NCBI GenBank assembly: GCA_964632505.1
Contig: CAZWCE010000012.1
Coordinates: forward strand, 62,001 to 126,000
Reading direction: 5' to 3'
Source of the DNA: CAZWCE01 sp964632505
GTDB taxonomy: Bacteria; Planctomycetota; Planctomycetia; Pirellulales; Thermoguttaceae
Length of the DNA stretch: 64,000 nt
A model generated the notes under the pieces. The model was not told where the DNA came from, did not search any database, and worked only from the letters and a program-made list of their open reading frames with translations. The translations under genes and the position numbers were made by a program. Positions 24,928-34,381 of this stretch are shown piece after piece. The stretch's first letter is position 1; every line of letters begins with the position of its first letter.

Positions 24928-26466
24928 TCAGAAGATCGTGATCAGATCGACGGCGAAAGTAAACTGATCTTTTTGGGTTCGATTGTTGAAGAGTCCGGGG
25001 ATGGCGTTCGGTCCCTCCACTTCCACGCCGGACCAGTCCCAACGAACTTCCGGTCGGACGGTGACCCAACCGGTGGGCTTCCAGTTCAGCCCCAGCGCGA
25101 CGTTCGAATAGTCGCTTCCGATCATGCTCTGGCCGATGACCTCATTCTCGCGAACCTGGAAAATACGGCTTCCTCCATCGTCGCGGAACCATTCGGCTCT
25201 TGCACCGATCGCCAGGTTGGCGGTCCACTGGTAGAACAGATATTGAGTGAAGGAATACCAGTAGGCATCTTCTTTAATGGTGCTCCCATCGGCTCGCGTG
25301 ACGGTTTGGCCGCCTTCCTGAAATCCCAGGTCGTGTTGGAAGACGTAATGCCAAGAGGGCGAGAGTTGGTGCGTTGCGACGAAGCTGTATGACGTCCGAT
25401 TCAACTGACCCGTGATATCTTCATTACCGATGTGCGCGGTGGTTGCGGCGGTCGTCTGTTTGTTCCAGCTTTCCCACTGCAAACCAGCGAGGAATGAGAG
25501 CTTTTGATTCGGATCTTCCCAGGTGTCCCAGCCTCGGGTGAGTCCCCCGTGCATGGTCCAATTTGGACGGAATTGATAGCTCAAAAGCATTCCCGTATGC
25601 GTGAACGGCTCTCCATACATCATGGAGTATGAATGCGAATAGAAGAAATTCTTGGGAGCCATGATCGATTCATAGCCCATGATCGAATAGAAATGACCGA
25701 TCTTGCAGGTCATCCCATATCCGATGGGAGCATAGAATTCCGCATAGAGCTGCGGCATCGACAGGCCGTAAATCGACGCACTCCCACCGCGACGCGGTCC
25801 GGAATTGCTATTCCAACGAAGTTGTGCATCTTGGGGTGAAGTGGTTTCGAATCCGGCGTTGTTCTCGGTAAAGGTTTCCAGTCCGAGGGAGCTCGACCAG
25901 AGGTAGTCGGTTCCGTAAAGCAGATCGACCCTTCCCCCGAAATCCCAACAGCATTGGTCTTTGTTGATTTCACGGCCCATGCTCAAATAGAGCTGGTTCA
26001 TCTGATATTCATTGGCACGATCGTTGAACAACAGTGGGCTATTGAAGCGGTTCGGCGGATAGTCGGGATTGAAAGTATATCCTTGATCGAGCCACCCACA
26101 GGCGAACCATTGCGATTTCTTCTTGTATTTGCAGGGAATCGCGCCGCATTCGGTCGCCGGTTCGCATCCGGAGCAACTCCGCAAGGCATTGCAGGAAATA
26201 TGTTCCGGCGTGATCGTCTCCGCCGACGGATTGTCCGGTGATGGTTCGGGCTTTGTCGCCTGTTGATCGTTCGTCATGGCGATTCTGCGGGAGAAGGCCG
26301 CTGGAGAACTGGTGTTCCCATATGGATTTCCCCGTGTGGCATAAGCATGCGTGGGGGGTGGATTGAAGCTCCCCGTCGCATGCAGATGATGTTGTGCCAT
26401 GAGCAGCGAAGGCCACCCTATACCGACAATGCTGAGAATTGCTGCCAATATCGACGTTTTATGCAT
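24928..26466 (-). CDS. Outer-membrane beta-barrel porin (BBP2-like)
   Basis: 512 aa. Signal peptide residues 1-24 (cleavage after LLMAQ). A low-complexity and Cys-containing segment follows (residues 90-115 include CNALRSCSGCEPATEC), then the barrel begins at WFACGWLDQGYTFNPD, typical of the planctomycete/acidobacterial BBP2 porin-like family. Alternating aromatic strands and a C-terminal Phe (DLITIF) fit a barrel ending in an outer-membrane insertion signal. Start ATG 26466 has GGAG 8 nt upstream. Probably a diffusion channel of the outer membrane; substrate unknown. Its 5' leader contains a 7-bp hairpin at 26483-26504. Confidence 0.82.
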   Translation of the reverse strand: MHKTSILAAILSIVGIGWPSLLMAQHHLHATGSFNPPPTHAYATRGNPYGNTSSPAAFSRRIAMTNDQQATKPEPSPDNPSAETITPEHISCNALRSCSGCEPATECGAIPCKYKKKSQWFACGWLDQGYTFNPDYPPNRFNSPLLFNDRANEYQMNQLYLSMGREINKDQCCWDFGGRVDLLYGTDYLWSSSLGLETFTENNAGFETTSPQDAQLRWNSNSGPRRGGSASIYGLSMPQLYAEFYAPIGYGMTCKIGHFYSIMGYESIMAPKNFFYSHSYSMMYGEPFTHTGMLLSYQFRPNWTMHGGLTRGWDTWEDPNQKLSFLAGLQWESWNKQTTAATTAHIGNEDITGQLNRTSYSFVATHQLSPSWHYVFQHDLGFQEGGQTVTRADGSTIKEDAYWYSFTQYLFYQWTANLAIGARAEWFRDDGGSRIFQVRENEVIGQSMIGSDYSNVALGLNWKPTGWVTVRPEVRWDWSGVEVEGPNAIPGLFNNRTQKDQFTFAVDLITIF

Positions 26467-26482
26467 TTGAGTTCTCCATCAA

Positions 26483-26504
26483 GAACGAAGCATTCGGTTC
26501 GTTC
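26483..26504 (-). promoter_or_regulatory. Hairpin in the porin mRNA leader
   Basis: GAACGAA (26483-26489) and TTCGTTC (26498-26504) form a 7-bp stem with an 8-nt loop directly upstream of the porin ribosome site (GGAG at about 26475). It could tune translation or be a protein-binding operator. No T run, so not a terminator. Confidence 0.35.
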
Positions 26505-27127
26505 ACTCCCCCCCAGAACGTATGACTCGATTCGCGTAGCGAAAACCACCTTGGGAATGATTTTTCGACATAAGGCTCCACCTCGGAGGAATCACGCCGC
26601 AGTTGGAATCAGGCGGTTGTCCATTGCGGGTTTCATCGGAAGGCTCGCCTCGGGCATGGATTCCCCTTCGATGTAGCGGAATCCCTGTTCACTACTTTCG
26701 GCTGAATATCAGATCCAGTTGATACAAAAGAACGAAGTAACATAACCTTTCCGAATCTTTTTTCTGATTCATTCCGGTTTAGACCGAACGGTTTCCGCGA
26801 TCCATGCGATTGGACCTTTCTTCCCATCCATCACAAACGCGCCAAGCTTCCTGGATCACCCTTTTTAATGTTGCTTTCGCCCCTCTTACCCGCCCTCAAA
26901 ATGGGGGAAATCCGGTTTTTTTGGAACTTTCAAAACTTTCTGCGACACTAATACAAATATCGCAAATATAATAAAATCGTCTGTCCGGGCATCCCGCTTG
27001 ATTCTTTTTTGTGAATCCTCCGAAATAACCGGAAAAACCTCTTTTTTGAATATTATCTGCCTTTTTATTGACACGCCAAAAAAAATTCAAAATTTTGCGG
27101 TTTTTCCATTTTCGCTAAAGTGCGAAG

Positions 27128-27156
27128 TTGACTTATTTTGTCTCCCTGACTATTAT
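27128..27156 (+). promoter_or_regulatory. Sigma-70-type promoter for the giant surface-protein gene
   Basis: TTGACT at 27128-27133, a 17-nt spacer, then TATTAT at 27151-27156: five of six and five of six matches to the consensus hexamers. It lies in an A/T-rich region and would give a leader of about 150 nt before ATG 27312. Confidence 0.65.
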
Positions 27157-27311
27157 CGACTTTATCGGTCAACCTTGAATGCCGCCATCAGTGCCTCTTG
27201 ATTCTAGGTAGAGCGAGACTCAACTGCGTAGTAACCGCCTTTTATCGCCCCCTAATATACCTCGTTACTGACGGTATCCCTCACGAGGATCTTTTCTGGA
27301 AGGTATGAACT

Positions 27312-30300
27312 ATGAAGATGCTCAGTAAGATTTTTGGACGCGAAAAAACTTACTCACATGCAAATCGACGTGGACGCAAAGGCCCCTTCTGTCCTCAATT
27401 GGAACCACTGGAATCGCGACAGCTCCTCAGTGCCGCCAGTTTGTTGAATACTCCGATTCAGAGCGAGGTGAACGGGCCGAACGAGGTGTCGGAATTGACG
27501 CTCACCATCGGGGCGTCGCAACCTTCGGCGGTCATCGGAATCCAGGTCGACGCGGATGACGCCGGGTTCGATCCTTCGCTGCTCCATATTTATCATGAAG
27601 GATCCGGGCAAGAGATCTCTTCTTCCTCCATCAAGTACCGCGCCGGCGATCTGCATGGAGGAGAGTCGAGTCTTATCCTTGCCAAGCTCGGGCCGGGCGA
27701 GTATCGCATCGATGTCGGAGGCGACGACGGTTCGTTCGGCGCCTTTTCGGTCGATGTCTTCATGCCCGGCGATTTCACAACCCGAGGAGGATCCGGAAAC
27801 GGCATCGTCAGTGATTATGAAGTCATATACACCGAGGCCGCCATGGTTCAGGCTTCCGGAGACTATTCCTATAATCTTTATGAATATTACAAGTCCTTTG
27901 GCATCGATCTGAACAAGAATCTTTATAAACCGGAGATCGACGCCAATTTGGACGGGAAGATCAATAGTTTCGATTTGGGCATCGTCAGCACGAATTACGG
28001 GGCGACCGGCAGCCTCTCGAATTTCAGCGTCGATTTGGTGGCCGACCAGGAGGCTCCCGAAATCACGGTCGACTTGCTCAACGACACGGGGATTTCGGGG
28101 ACCGACGACATTTCCGATACCCCCGTGCTCGTCGGACAGATGACCGACAAGAGCGAGATCGTCGAATTCGGAGTGCGTTTCGATTCCAGTGATGCGTATA
28201 CCGATGTTTTCTCCCTCCTCCAGGCCGATGGTTCGTTCGAGCTGGACCTCGATACCCTCAAGACGATCCCGAACAGCCCGGTCGCTTCCGACGGAACCCT
28301 GCTCGACGGCCAATACACGATCGAGCTTTATGGCCGGGACGAACTGGACAACACCAATGAAACGACACCTACGACGTATTCCTTCACGCTGATCTCCGAC
28401 AACAACGACCCCACCGCCGACGACTACTCGCTCAATCCGATCACAGAGAATACGACCTTGTCGGAGAATTTCTTTAATTATTCCATCGTTGCCGATGCGG
28501 ACATCGGGGATGTGCTCACGTTCTCCGAGTTCGACGGCACTCTCGCCAGCGGCGCCCAATTGCAGATCAACTCCAACGGGTCCTTCACCTACAACCCCGG
28601 CACGGTGTTCGATTCGCTGACCGTCGGCGATGCGAATGCGACCGACACCTTCGATTACACCATCAACGACGCGATGGGCGGTTCGGCGACCGCGACGATT
28701 ACCGTGACGCTCATCCCGCAGAACGACGCCCCGACGGCGGTCGACGACACGGCGGACGTCGATGAGAACGGCACCGTCGATATTCCCGTGTTGGACAACG
28801 ATCAGGATGTGGACGCCAACGACACCAAATCGGTCGTCGAGTCGCTGCTGACCCAGCCCTCCAGCGGGGCCCAGGTGACGTTGAATCCCGATGGCACGAT
28901 CAGCTACGATCCCAGTGGTGCTTTCGAGGACCTGACCGAAGGCGAGACCGTCGAGGATACCTTCGAGTACACCATGGAAGATGGTCAGGGCGCGCAATCG
29001 ACCGCCACGGTGACCGTGACGGTCACCGGCCAAAACGATGCTCCGGTCGCGGTGAACGATTCGAGAGAGACCGATGAAGAGACCGCCATCTCGGGCAACG
29101 TCCTCGTGGGCAACGGCGTCGACACCGATCCCGACAACGGGGAAACCGCTCAATTGGAAGTCACCGGCAATACCGGTGGCTTGACGATCGCCGCCGACGG
29201 CTCGTTCACGTTCGATCCGGCCGGCATGTATGATTATCTTTCCGAATACGATGCCGGCAATCCCGTCGAAGGCGTCCATTTCGAGACTCTCACATTCGAT
29301 TACACGATCGAAGATCCCCAAGGGGCGACGGCCACGGCGACCTTGACGATCGTGGTCAAGGGAGTCAACGATGCCCCGGTGGCCGTCGACGACGGTTCGG
29401 CCGCCGCACCGTTCCAGACGGTCGACGACAACAGCACGCTTCATCTATCTGACAGCGATCTGTTGGCCAACGATACCGACATCGATATGACCGCCGGAGG
29501 CACCGAGGGCGACGTGTTGGCGGTCAATGCCGGGACGTTCTCCTCCGCCGAAGGGGCCGAAGTGATCATCGCGGCCAACGGCGACATCACCTACAATCCC
29601 GCGGTCTCCAACTTTTTGAATCGTTTGAACCCCGGCGAGACGGTCGTCGATTTCTTCGAGTACACCGTGACCGATCCGCACGGCGCGACCGCCACGGCCA
29701 CCGTCTACGTGGAAGTCACCGGCGCGAACGATCCGGTTTCGATCGCCGACCAGTCGTTCACGGTCACCTCGAACAGCCCCGATGATCAGACCCGCCAGGT
29801 CGCGGTTTCCGATGCCGACTTGAACGACACGCACGTCTATGCCCTGACCGGTTCGCCGATGTACGACGCCGACAATAACGGCTCGGACGAGAGTCCCGTC
29901 TTTACCATCGACGCCAACACCGGCGAGATCCTGGTGCATACCGAAGGTCTTCCGGCGACCGGTACGATCGATGTGACCGTCACCGTGACCGACGCCGATG
30001 ACGCCGGCGATACCGATTCGGCGACGATCACGTTCGAGGTTGTCGAGGACTTGCCGCCGGTGGCGGTGGACGATGAGTTCGTGGTGGGCGAGGACGACGC
30101 TTCGGCCACGTTGGGCAACGTCAAGAACAACGATTTCGACCAGACCGATCCGAATTTCGATCCCGACGCCGAACCCTTCAGCGTGGTGGCCGTCACCAAC
30201 GGGACCAGCCCCGAAGGAGCGATCTACTCTCTCGACGCCGAAGGTAACTTCACGTACGATCCCAACGATGCTTTTGAATTCCTCAAGGCCTATCCCGCCG

Positions 30301-33300
30301 ATCCCGCCGATGCGGTCGAGGGGGTGCATTTCGTCTACGATGAGATCACCTACACGGTCAAAGACGACGTCTATGGCGGCGAGGGAACCGGGACGATTGA
30401 GGTGATGGTCCGCGGAGCCAACGACGCTCCGACCGGTATCGACGATACCGTCACCGTCGACGAGGATCAGACTCTCACGGTCGACGCGGCCAACGGCGTG
30501 CTGTCGAACGACATCGACCCCGACGGCGACGATTTGACCGCCACGCTCCTGAGCGACGTCTCCCACGGCAGCCTCACTTTCAATGCCGATGGTTCCTTCA
30601 CCTATATTCCCGATGCCGACTTCTTCGGCACCGACACGTTCACCTACGAAGCGACCGATGGTGTTGAAACCACGGCCGAAACGACCGTCACGATCACCGT
30701 CGATCCGGTCAACGATGCTCCGGAGACGTTCGATCATCAGTACGATGCCGTGGAAGACACGGCCCTGGAAGTGACCGATCCGGCCAACGGGGTACTCAGT
30801 AATGCCACCGACACGGAGAACGATGCGTTGACCGCTTCGGTGGTCGACGACGTGGACCACGGCACCCTGGTGCTCAACGCCGACGGCACCTTCACCTACA
30901 CGCCGGACGCCGATTTTGCGGGGACCGATACCTTCACCTACGTTGCCAATGACGGCACCGACGATTCCTCGCCTCCGAGTACGGTGGAGATCACCGTTGC
31001 CGGCGTCAACGACGCCCCGGTCGCTAATCCCGAATCCTATGCGACCGAAGAAGAGGAGCCGCTGGTCGTCGATGCCGGGGACGGCCTTCTGGACAACGAT
31101 ACGGACGTGGAGAACGATTCCTTGACCGCGGTCTTGGTTTCCAACCCCGCTCACGGGACCCTCCAACTGAATCTCGATGGTTCGTTCACCTACACGCCGG
31201 ATGCCGACTTCGCCGGCACCGATAGCTTCACCTACAAGGCGAACGACGGCGATCTCGATTCGAACACGGTGACGGTCTCCATCACCGTCGAGAACGTGAA
31301 CGACGCCCCCGTTGCCGAGGACGACGTCTATGCGGTCGATGAAGACGAATCCCTCTCGGTCGATGCCGCCAATGGCGTGTTGGCCAACGACAGCGACGAA
31401 GAGAACAACAACTTCGAGGCGGTCCTGGTAAGCTCGACCACCGACGGGACGCTGAGTTTGAACGCCGACGGTTCGTTCGATTACACCCCGGACGCTGATT
31501 TCTCCGGTGTCGATACGTTCACTTACAAGGCGGTCGAAACGGCCGATCCTTCAGTGGAATCGGGCGTGGCGACCGTGACGATCACGGTCAACGAAATCAA
31601 CGACCCGCCGGTCATCACCCAGACGATCGACGATCTGGCCCAGGAAGGCGGCACCACCGCCCAGATCGACCTGGACGACTACTTCGCCGATCCCGAAGGA
31701 CAGCCTTTGGATTTCACGGTCGAGATTGACCCGAATCGGGGGAATCTCCTCTCCTACACCTTCGATGCTACGGAGAACATCGTCACGCTGGAATTCCTCG
31801 AGGAATACGATAACAGCAACGATCGCAGCCCGATTCCGGTGACCATCCGCGCGACCGACTCGGGTAACGCCAGTGTCGACCAGACGTTCGCCGTAACGGT
31901 CGAGCCGCAGTACACGGTCGATCTACACGTCGTCGCCGTGACGACCCCCTCGAATCTCGACGACACGGTCGTTCCCGACGGCGTCAGCAGCGTTAATGTG
32001 GGCGATACCTACTACCTCGAGATCTGGGGCATGGACAATGCCAACGCTTTGCTCGATGACCCGGATCCAGGGAACAATCTCGATCCTTCCGAAGGATTCG
32101 TGGGGTTGCTGGTCAGCCTCGGCTTCGATGGGACGCTCTCGAATCTCGATCTGGCCAGTGCGGACTACGGCTTGACCGCCAGCGGTTCTTCGGGGTCCCT
32201 TTCCGGCGAGACGACATCAGAAGCCGTGCTTGAAAATTTCGGCGCCAGCTTGATCACCGGACCTCTTACTGCCACCCTCTCTGCCGGAGTCAACGGCGAT
32301 GCCTACTTGGCTGCGAGAATTCCGGTACAAGCTTCAAGCGAGGGAACACAGAATTTCAGTTTTACGACCGATGACGGTCTCGTCGGCCAAGAGGTCACGC
32401 GTTTTGGTGACTACAATGATAAGATCCATCAGTCGCAAATTCGAGTTCACAGCGAGCAGATCGTGCACTTGCAATCCAATCTGCAAGGGCTCGAAACGCC
32501 GCAGCCGATCCTCGACGGTGGAATCTACATGAATGTAGCCAAGGACCCGACGGAACTCGGGGCCGACGGGGTGATTGAGGAACTGCCGAAAAACGAAAAT
32601 TGGTTGCACGAATGGGAAAGCCACTGGGTGGAACTCTGGGTCAAAGGCTCCGATGCCGACTATTACACCGGTGCCTCGGCCGATTTGTCCTACAACACCA
32701 GCTACTTCACCGCGACCGAAATCGACCGAGGGCCCGTCTTCGTCGAGGGAGCGTCGGGGATGATCGACGATGCATCCGGAATGGTCCGCGACCTCGGAGG
32801 AAGCGTGCCCGGCTTCGTGTCGACCGATGGCTTCATTCTTTTGGGTCGGGTGAAGTTCGAATCGATCGGTTCCGACAATGTTCCGGTCGAGGAGTTCTCT
32901 TCTCCGGCGAGCTTGGGCCTGGAACTTTCCGATGGCTCGGTCCGGACCGCCGGAGGCGAGACGATCGAATCTTACCTCGGCGACACCCCCGAAACCGAAC
33001 TCTGGGCCGTGCCGTTTGATGCCAATGACGACGGGACGATCAATGCGGGTGATTTCTCCTTCTTCCTGTCCGATTTCGTCCAGAGCCAAGAGACCGACGA
33101 CGTGTACCTCAGTGCGATGGATTACGATCGTTCCGGCAGTATTAACGCCGGCGATTTCTCCTACTTCCTGAGCAACTTCATCAATGGGGCCGATCAGGAA
33201 TCGGGGGAGGTGAGTTTCCCGAAAACCTTCACCCAACGCTACGTGGGCATGTCGCTCTCGACCGACAACCAGATGCTCGTGGGCGATCTGCTCGATGCCG

Positions 33301-34124
33301 CGAACCAATCGTGGCAGACGGCGCTGAATCTCGATGCCCCGATCGACGTGCAGGTGCTGGTCCGCGATTTCGCCTCGGAAGATCCGACCAAGTTGGGCGA
33401 GGCGAGCATCCTGGCGGTGGACGAGGCGGGACGGCCGATCAAGGGGCAGATCGTCCTCGATAACGACGCCGCCGGCATGGGATGGTATTCGCAGATCGAC
33501 GAGCCCGTCGCCGAAAGCCGTTACGATCTCTATACCACGATGCTCCACGAACTGGGACACGCCTACGGCATGACGTCCTCTTACGACGCTTTCGCCCAGG
33601 TCCAAAGCCGATTCTCCGATGAGATCGACGTGAACGGCCACGCGAGCGATCCGGCGGATGTGATGTACTTCGGTCTCGAGACCGGACAACGTAAGCATAT
33701 TCTGCCGCTCGATGTCGATGTTTTGCAAGCCGCCTACGATGTGGCGGCCACGGGTGTGACGGGATTCCACTCCACGCCGATGGCCCAGCATGCTCTGCTT
33801 CCGGAAAGTGCTTCGCTGCAGGCGAGCCTCGGAGACGCTTCGGAGACGGTCGTTTTCGGTTCGAATCTCCTGGAGGGAACATCGACGCAGCGGGTCACCT
33901 TGGAGACGGCCGCCGATTTGAACCGGTTGGGTTTGGCGGTTTCCTTCGGCGACGCCGATCGAAACGAAGAAAAATCGACGGCGATCGATTTGGCCCTCCT
34001 TGCCGAGGAAGCGGAAATCCATGACGATGACCTGGATCTGATCGACGGCCTCTTCCAGGAAGAGGGGCAGGAAGGTGCCCATCCCGACGTGTTCGATTCC
34101 TGGAACGAGAAAGATCTGATCTGA
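27312..34124 (+). CDS. Giant LEPR-XLL surface protein: cadherin-like repeats, cohesin-like, dockerin-like and degenerate metzincin domains
   Basis: 2270 aa from ATG 27312 (AAGG upstream). Order: LEPR-XLL type motif LEPLESRQLLS at residues 30-40; a first dockerin-like EF-hand near 207-232 (DANLDGKINSFDLG); an Ig-like segment near 245-360; about eleven cadherin/VCBS-like repeats of ~97-120 residues from ~365 to ~1535, most ending in NDAPV; two cohesin-like modules (~1535-1715 and ~1735-1900); paired dockerin-like EF-hands (~1905-1960, DANDDGTINAGDF and DYDRSGSINAGDF); a matrixin-like region with HELGHAYG at 2079-2086 and a Met-turn-like DVMYFG near 2116-2121. The third zinc position (2089) is Ser. 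A Glu/Asp-rich tail ends it. Likely exported to the surface by a LEPR-XLL-specific route and used in adhesion or matrix formation; enzymatic activity is doubtful. Confidence 0.85.
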   Translation: MKMLSKIFGREKTYSHANRRGRKGPFCPQLEPLESRQLLSAASLLNTPIQSEVNGPNEVSELTLTIGASQPSAVIGIQVDADDAGFDPSLLHIYHEGSGQEISSSSIKYRAGDLHGGESSLILAKLGPGEYRIDVGGDDGSFGAFSVDVFMPGDFTTRGGSGNGIVSDYEVIYTEAAMVQASGDYSYNLYEYYKSFGIDLNKNLYKPEIDANLDGKINSFDLGIVSTNYGATGSLSNFSVDLVADQEAPEITVDLLNDTGISGTDDISDTPVLVGQMTDKSEIVEFGVRFDSSDAYTDVFSLLQADGSFELDLDTLKTIPNSPVASDGTLLDGQYTIELYGRDELDNTNETTPTTYSFTLISDNNDPTADDYSLNPITENTTLSENFFNYSIVADADIGDVLTFSEFDGTLASGAQLQINSNGSFTYNPGTVFDSLTVGDANATDTFDYTINDAMGGSATATITVTLIPQNDAPTAVDDTADVDENGTVDIPVLDNDQDVDANDTKSVVESLLTQPSSGAQVTLNPDGTISYDPSGAFEDLTEGETVEDTFEYTMEDGQGAQSTATVTVTVTGQNDAPVAVNDSRETDEETAISGNVLVGNGVDTDPDNGETAQLEVTGNTGGLTIAADGSFTFDPAGMYDYLSEYDAGNPVEGVHFETLTFDYTIEDPQGATATATLTIVVKGVNDAPVAVDDGSAAAPFQTVDDNSTLHLSDSDLLANDTDIDMTAGGTEGDVLAVNAGTFSSAEGAEVIIAANGDITYNPAVSNFLNRLNPGETVVDFFEYTVTDPHGATATATVYVEVTGANDPVSIADQSFTVTSNSPDDQTRQVAVSDADLNDTHVYALTGSPMYDADNNGSDESPVFTIDANTGEILVHTEGLPATGTIDVTVTVTDADDAGDTDSATITFEVVEDLPPVAVDDEFVVGEDDASATLGNVKNNDFDQTDPNFDPDAEPFSVVAVTNGTSPEGAIYSLDAEGNFTYDPNDAFEFLKAYPADPADAVEGVHFVYDEITYTVKDDVYGGEGTGTIEVMVRGANDAPTGIDDTVTVDEDQTLTVDAANGVLSNDIDPDGDDLTATLLSDVSHGSLTFNADGSFTYIPDADFFGTDTFTYEATDGVETTAETTVTITVDPVNDAPETFDHQYDAVEDTALEVTDPANGVLSNATDTENDALTASVVDDVDHGTLVLNADGTFTYTPDADFAGTDTFTYVANDGTDDSSPPSTVEITVAGVNDAPVANPESYATEEEEPLVVDAGDGLLDNDTDVENDSLTAVLVSNPAHGTLQLNLDGSFTYTPDADFAGTDSFTYKANDGDLDSNTVTVSITVENVNDAPVAEDDVYAVDEDESLSVDAANGVLANDSDEENNNFEAVLVSSTTDGTLSLNADGSFDYTPDADFSGVDTFTYKAVETADPSVESGVATVTITVNEINDPPVITQTIDDLAQEGGTTAQIDLDDYFADPEGQPLDFTVEIDPNRGNLLSYTFDATENIVTLEFLEEYDNSNDRSPIPVTIRATDSGNASVDQTFAVTVEPQYTVDLHVVAVTTPSNLDDTVVPDGVSSVNVGDTYYLEIWGMDNANALLDDPDPGNNLDPSEGFVGLLVSLGFDGTLSNLDLASADYGLTASGSSGSLSGETTSEAVLENFGASLITGPLTATLSAGVNGDAYLAARIPVQASSEGTQNFSFTTDDGLVGQEVTRFGDYNDKIHQSQIRVHSEQIVHLQSNLQGLETPQPILDGGIYMNVAKDPTELGADGVIEELPKNENWLHEWESHWVELWVKGSDADYYTGASADLSYNTSYFTATEIDRGPVFVEGASGMIDDASGMVRDLGGSVPGFVSTDGFILLGRVKFESIGSDNVPVEEFSSPASLGLELSDGSVRTAGGETIESYLGDTPETELWAVPFDANDDGTINAGDFSFFLSDFVQSQETDDVYLSAMDYDRSGSINAGDFSYFLSNFINGADQESGEVSFPKTFTQRYVGMSLSTDNQMLVGDLLDAANQSWQTALNLDAPIDVQVLVRDFASEDPTKLGEASILAVDEAGRPIKGQIVLDNDAAGMGWYSQIDEPVAESRYDLYTTMLHELGHAYGMTSSYDAFAQVQSRFSDEIDVNGHASDPADVMYFGLETGQRKHILPLDVDVLQAAYDVAATGVTGFHSTPMAQHALLPESASLQASLGDASETVVFGSNLLEGTSTQRVTLETAADLNRLGLAVSFGDADRNEEKSTAIDLALLAEEAEIHDDDLDLIDGLFQEEGQEGAHPDVFDSWNEKDLI
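28401..31910 (+). repeat. Tandem cadherin/VCBS-like protein repeats within the giant gene
   Basis: About eleven consecutive domains separated by NDAP-type junctions. Four in the stretch 30,423-31,620 are very alike, each about 97-100 codons with the pattern DVE/DED...ANGVLxND..., HGTLxLNxDGSFTYTPDADFxGTDTFTYxA. Earlier copies are longer and more divergent. These Ca2+-binding beta-sandwich repeats form extended stalks in adhesins. Similarity is at protein level and moderately at DNA level, so unequal crossover could change copy number. Confidence 0.85.
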
Positions 34125-34142
34125 TTTCCGGACGAATCCAAC

Positions 34143-34189
34143 GGACCGCCGATTCGAACAGCGAAAGTGTCGGATCGCGGTCCTTTTTT
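34143..34189 (+). terminator. Terminator after the giant surface-protein gene
   Basis: GGACCGCCGAT at 34143-34153 pairs with ATCGCGGTCC at 34174-34183 (one bulged C), followed by six T at 34184-34189. It starts 18 nt after the stop codon. Confidence 0.75.
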
Positions 34190-34381
34190 GGAAAAGGCGA
34201 TAAAAAAGCGACCTTCCAGCGGGAAGGTGAGTTCTTGTTCGGCCTGTGGTTTTTTTATTGAGTTTTTCGCTTCTCTTATCTAAAATGGTTCCGACCCCCT
34301 GCGATGTCGGGGGGCCTTGGCAAGTTGATGTCGCAGTTTCTTCACGAATGGGAAATCCTCCATCCGCATAGGTAAACCATC

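Larger units (their letters stand above)
26467..27311. other. 845-nt divergent regulatory region before the giant surface-protein gene
   Basis: Between the porin gene and the 2270-aa gene. From about 26,880 to 27,200 it is strikingly A/T-rich relative to the whole window. It holds the leader hairpin GAACGAA/TTCGTTC at 26483-26504 on the porin side and a near-consensus sigma-70 promoter at 27128-27156 on the other. Minus-strand frames of about 62-64 codons at 26,886-27,090 lie in the A/T-rich part with no ribosome site and are not called. Confidence 0.6.

Noticed and set aside
26886..27090. Small minus-strand frames in the A/T-rich island
   Set aside because: Low-complexity translation, no ribosome site, and they lie next to the promoter of the opposite-strand gene.
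28401..31910. Repeated DNA pattern that might be a satellite or CRISPR-like array
   Set aside because: The repeat unit is about 290-360 nt, in frame, variable, and encodes cadherin-like domains.
34208..34226. ACCTTCC/GGAAGGT hairpin after the giant gene
   Set aside because: No T run follows; the real terminator is the stem at 34,143-34,189.
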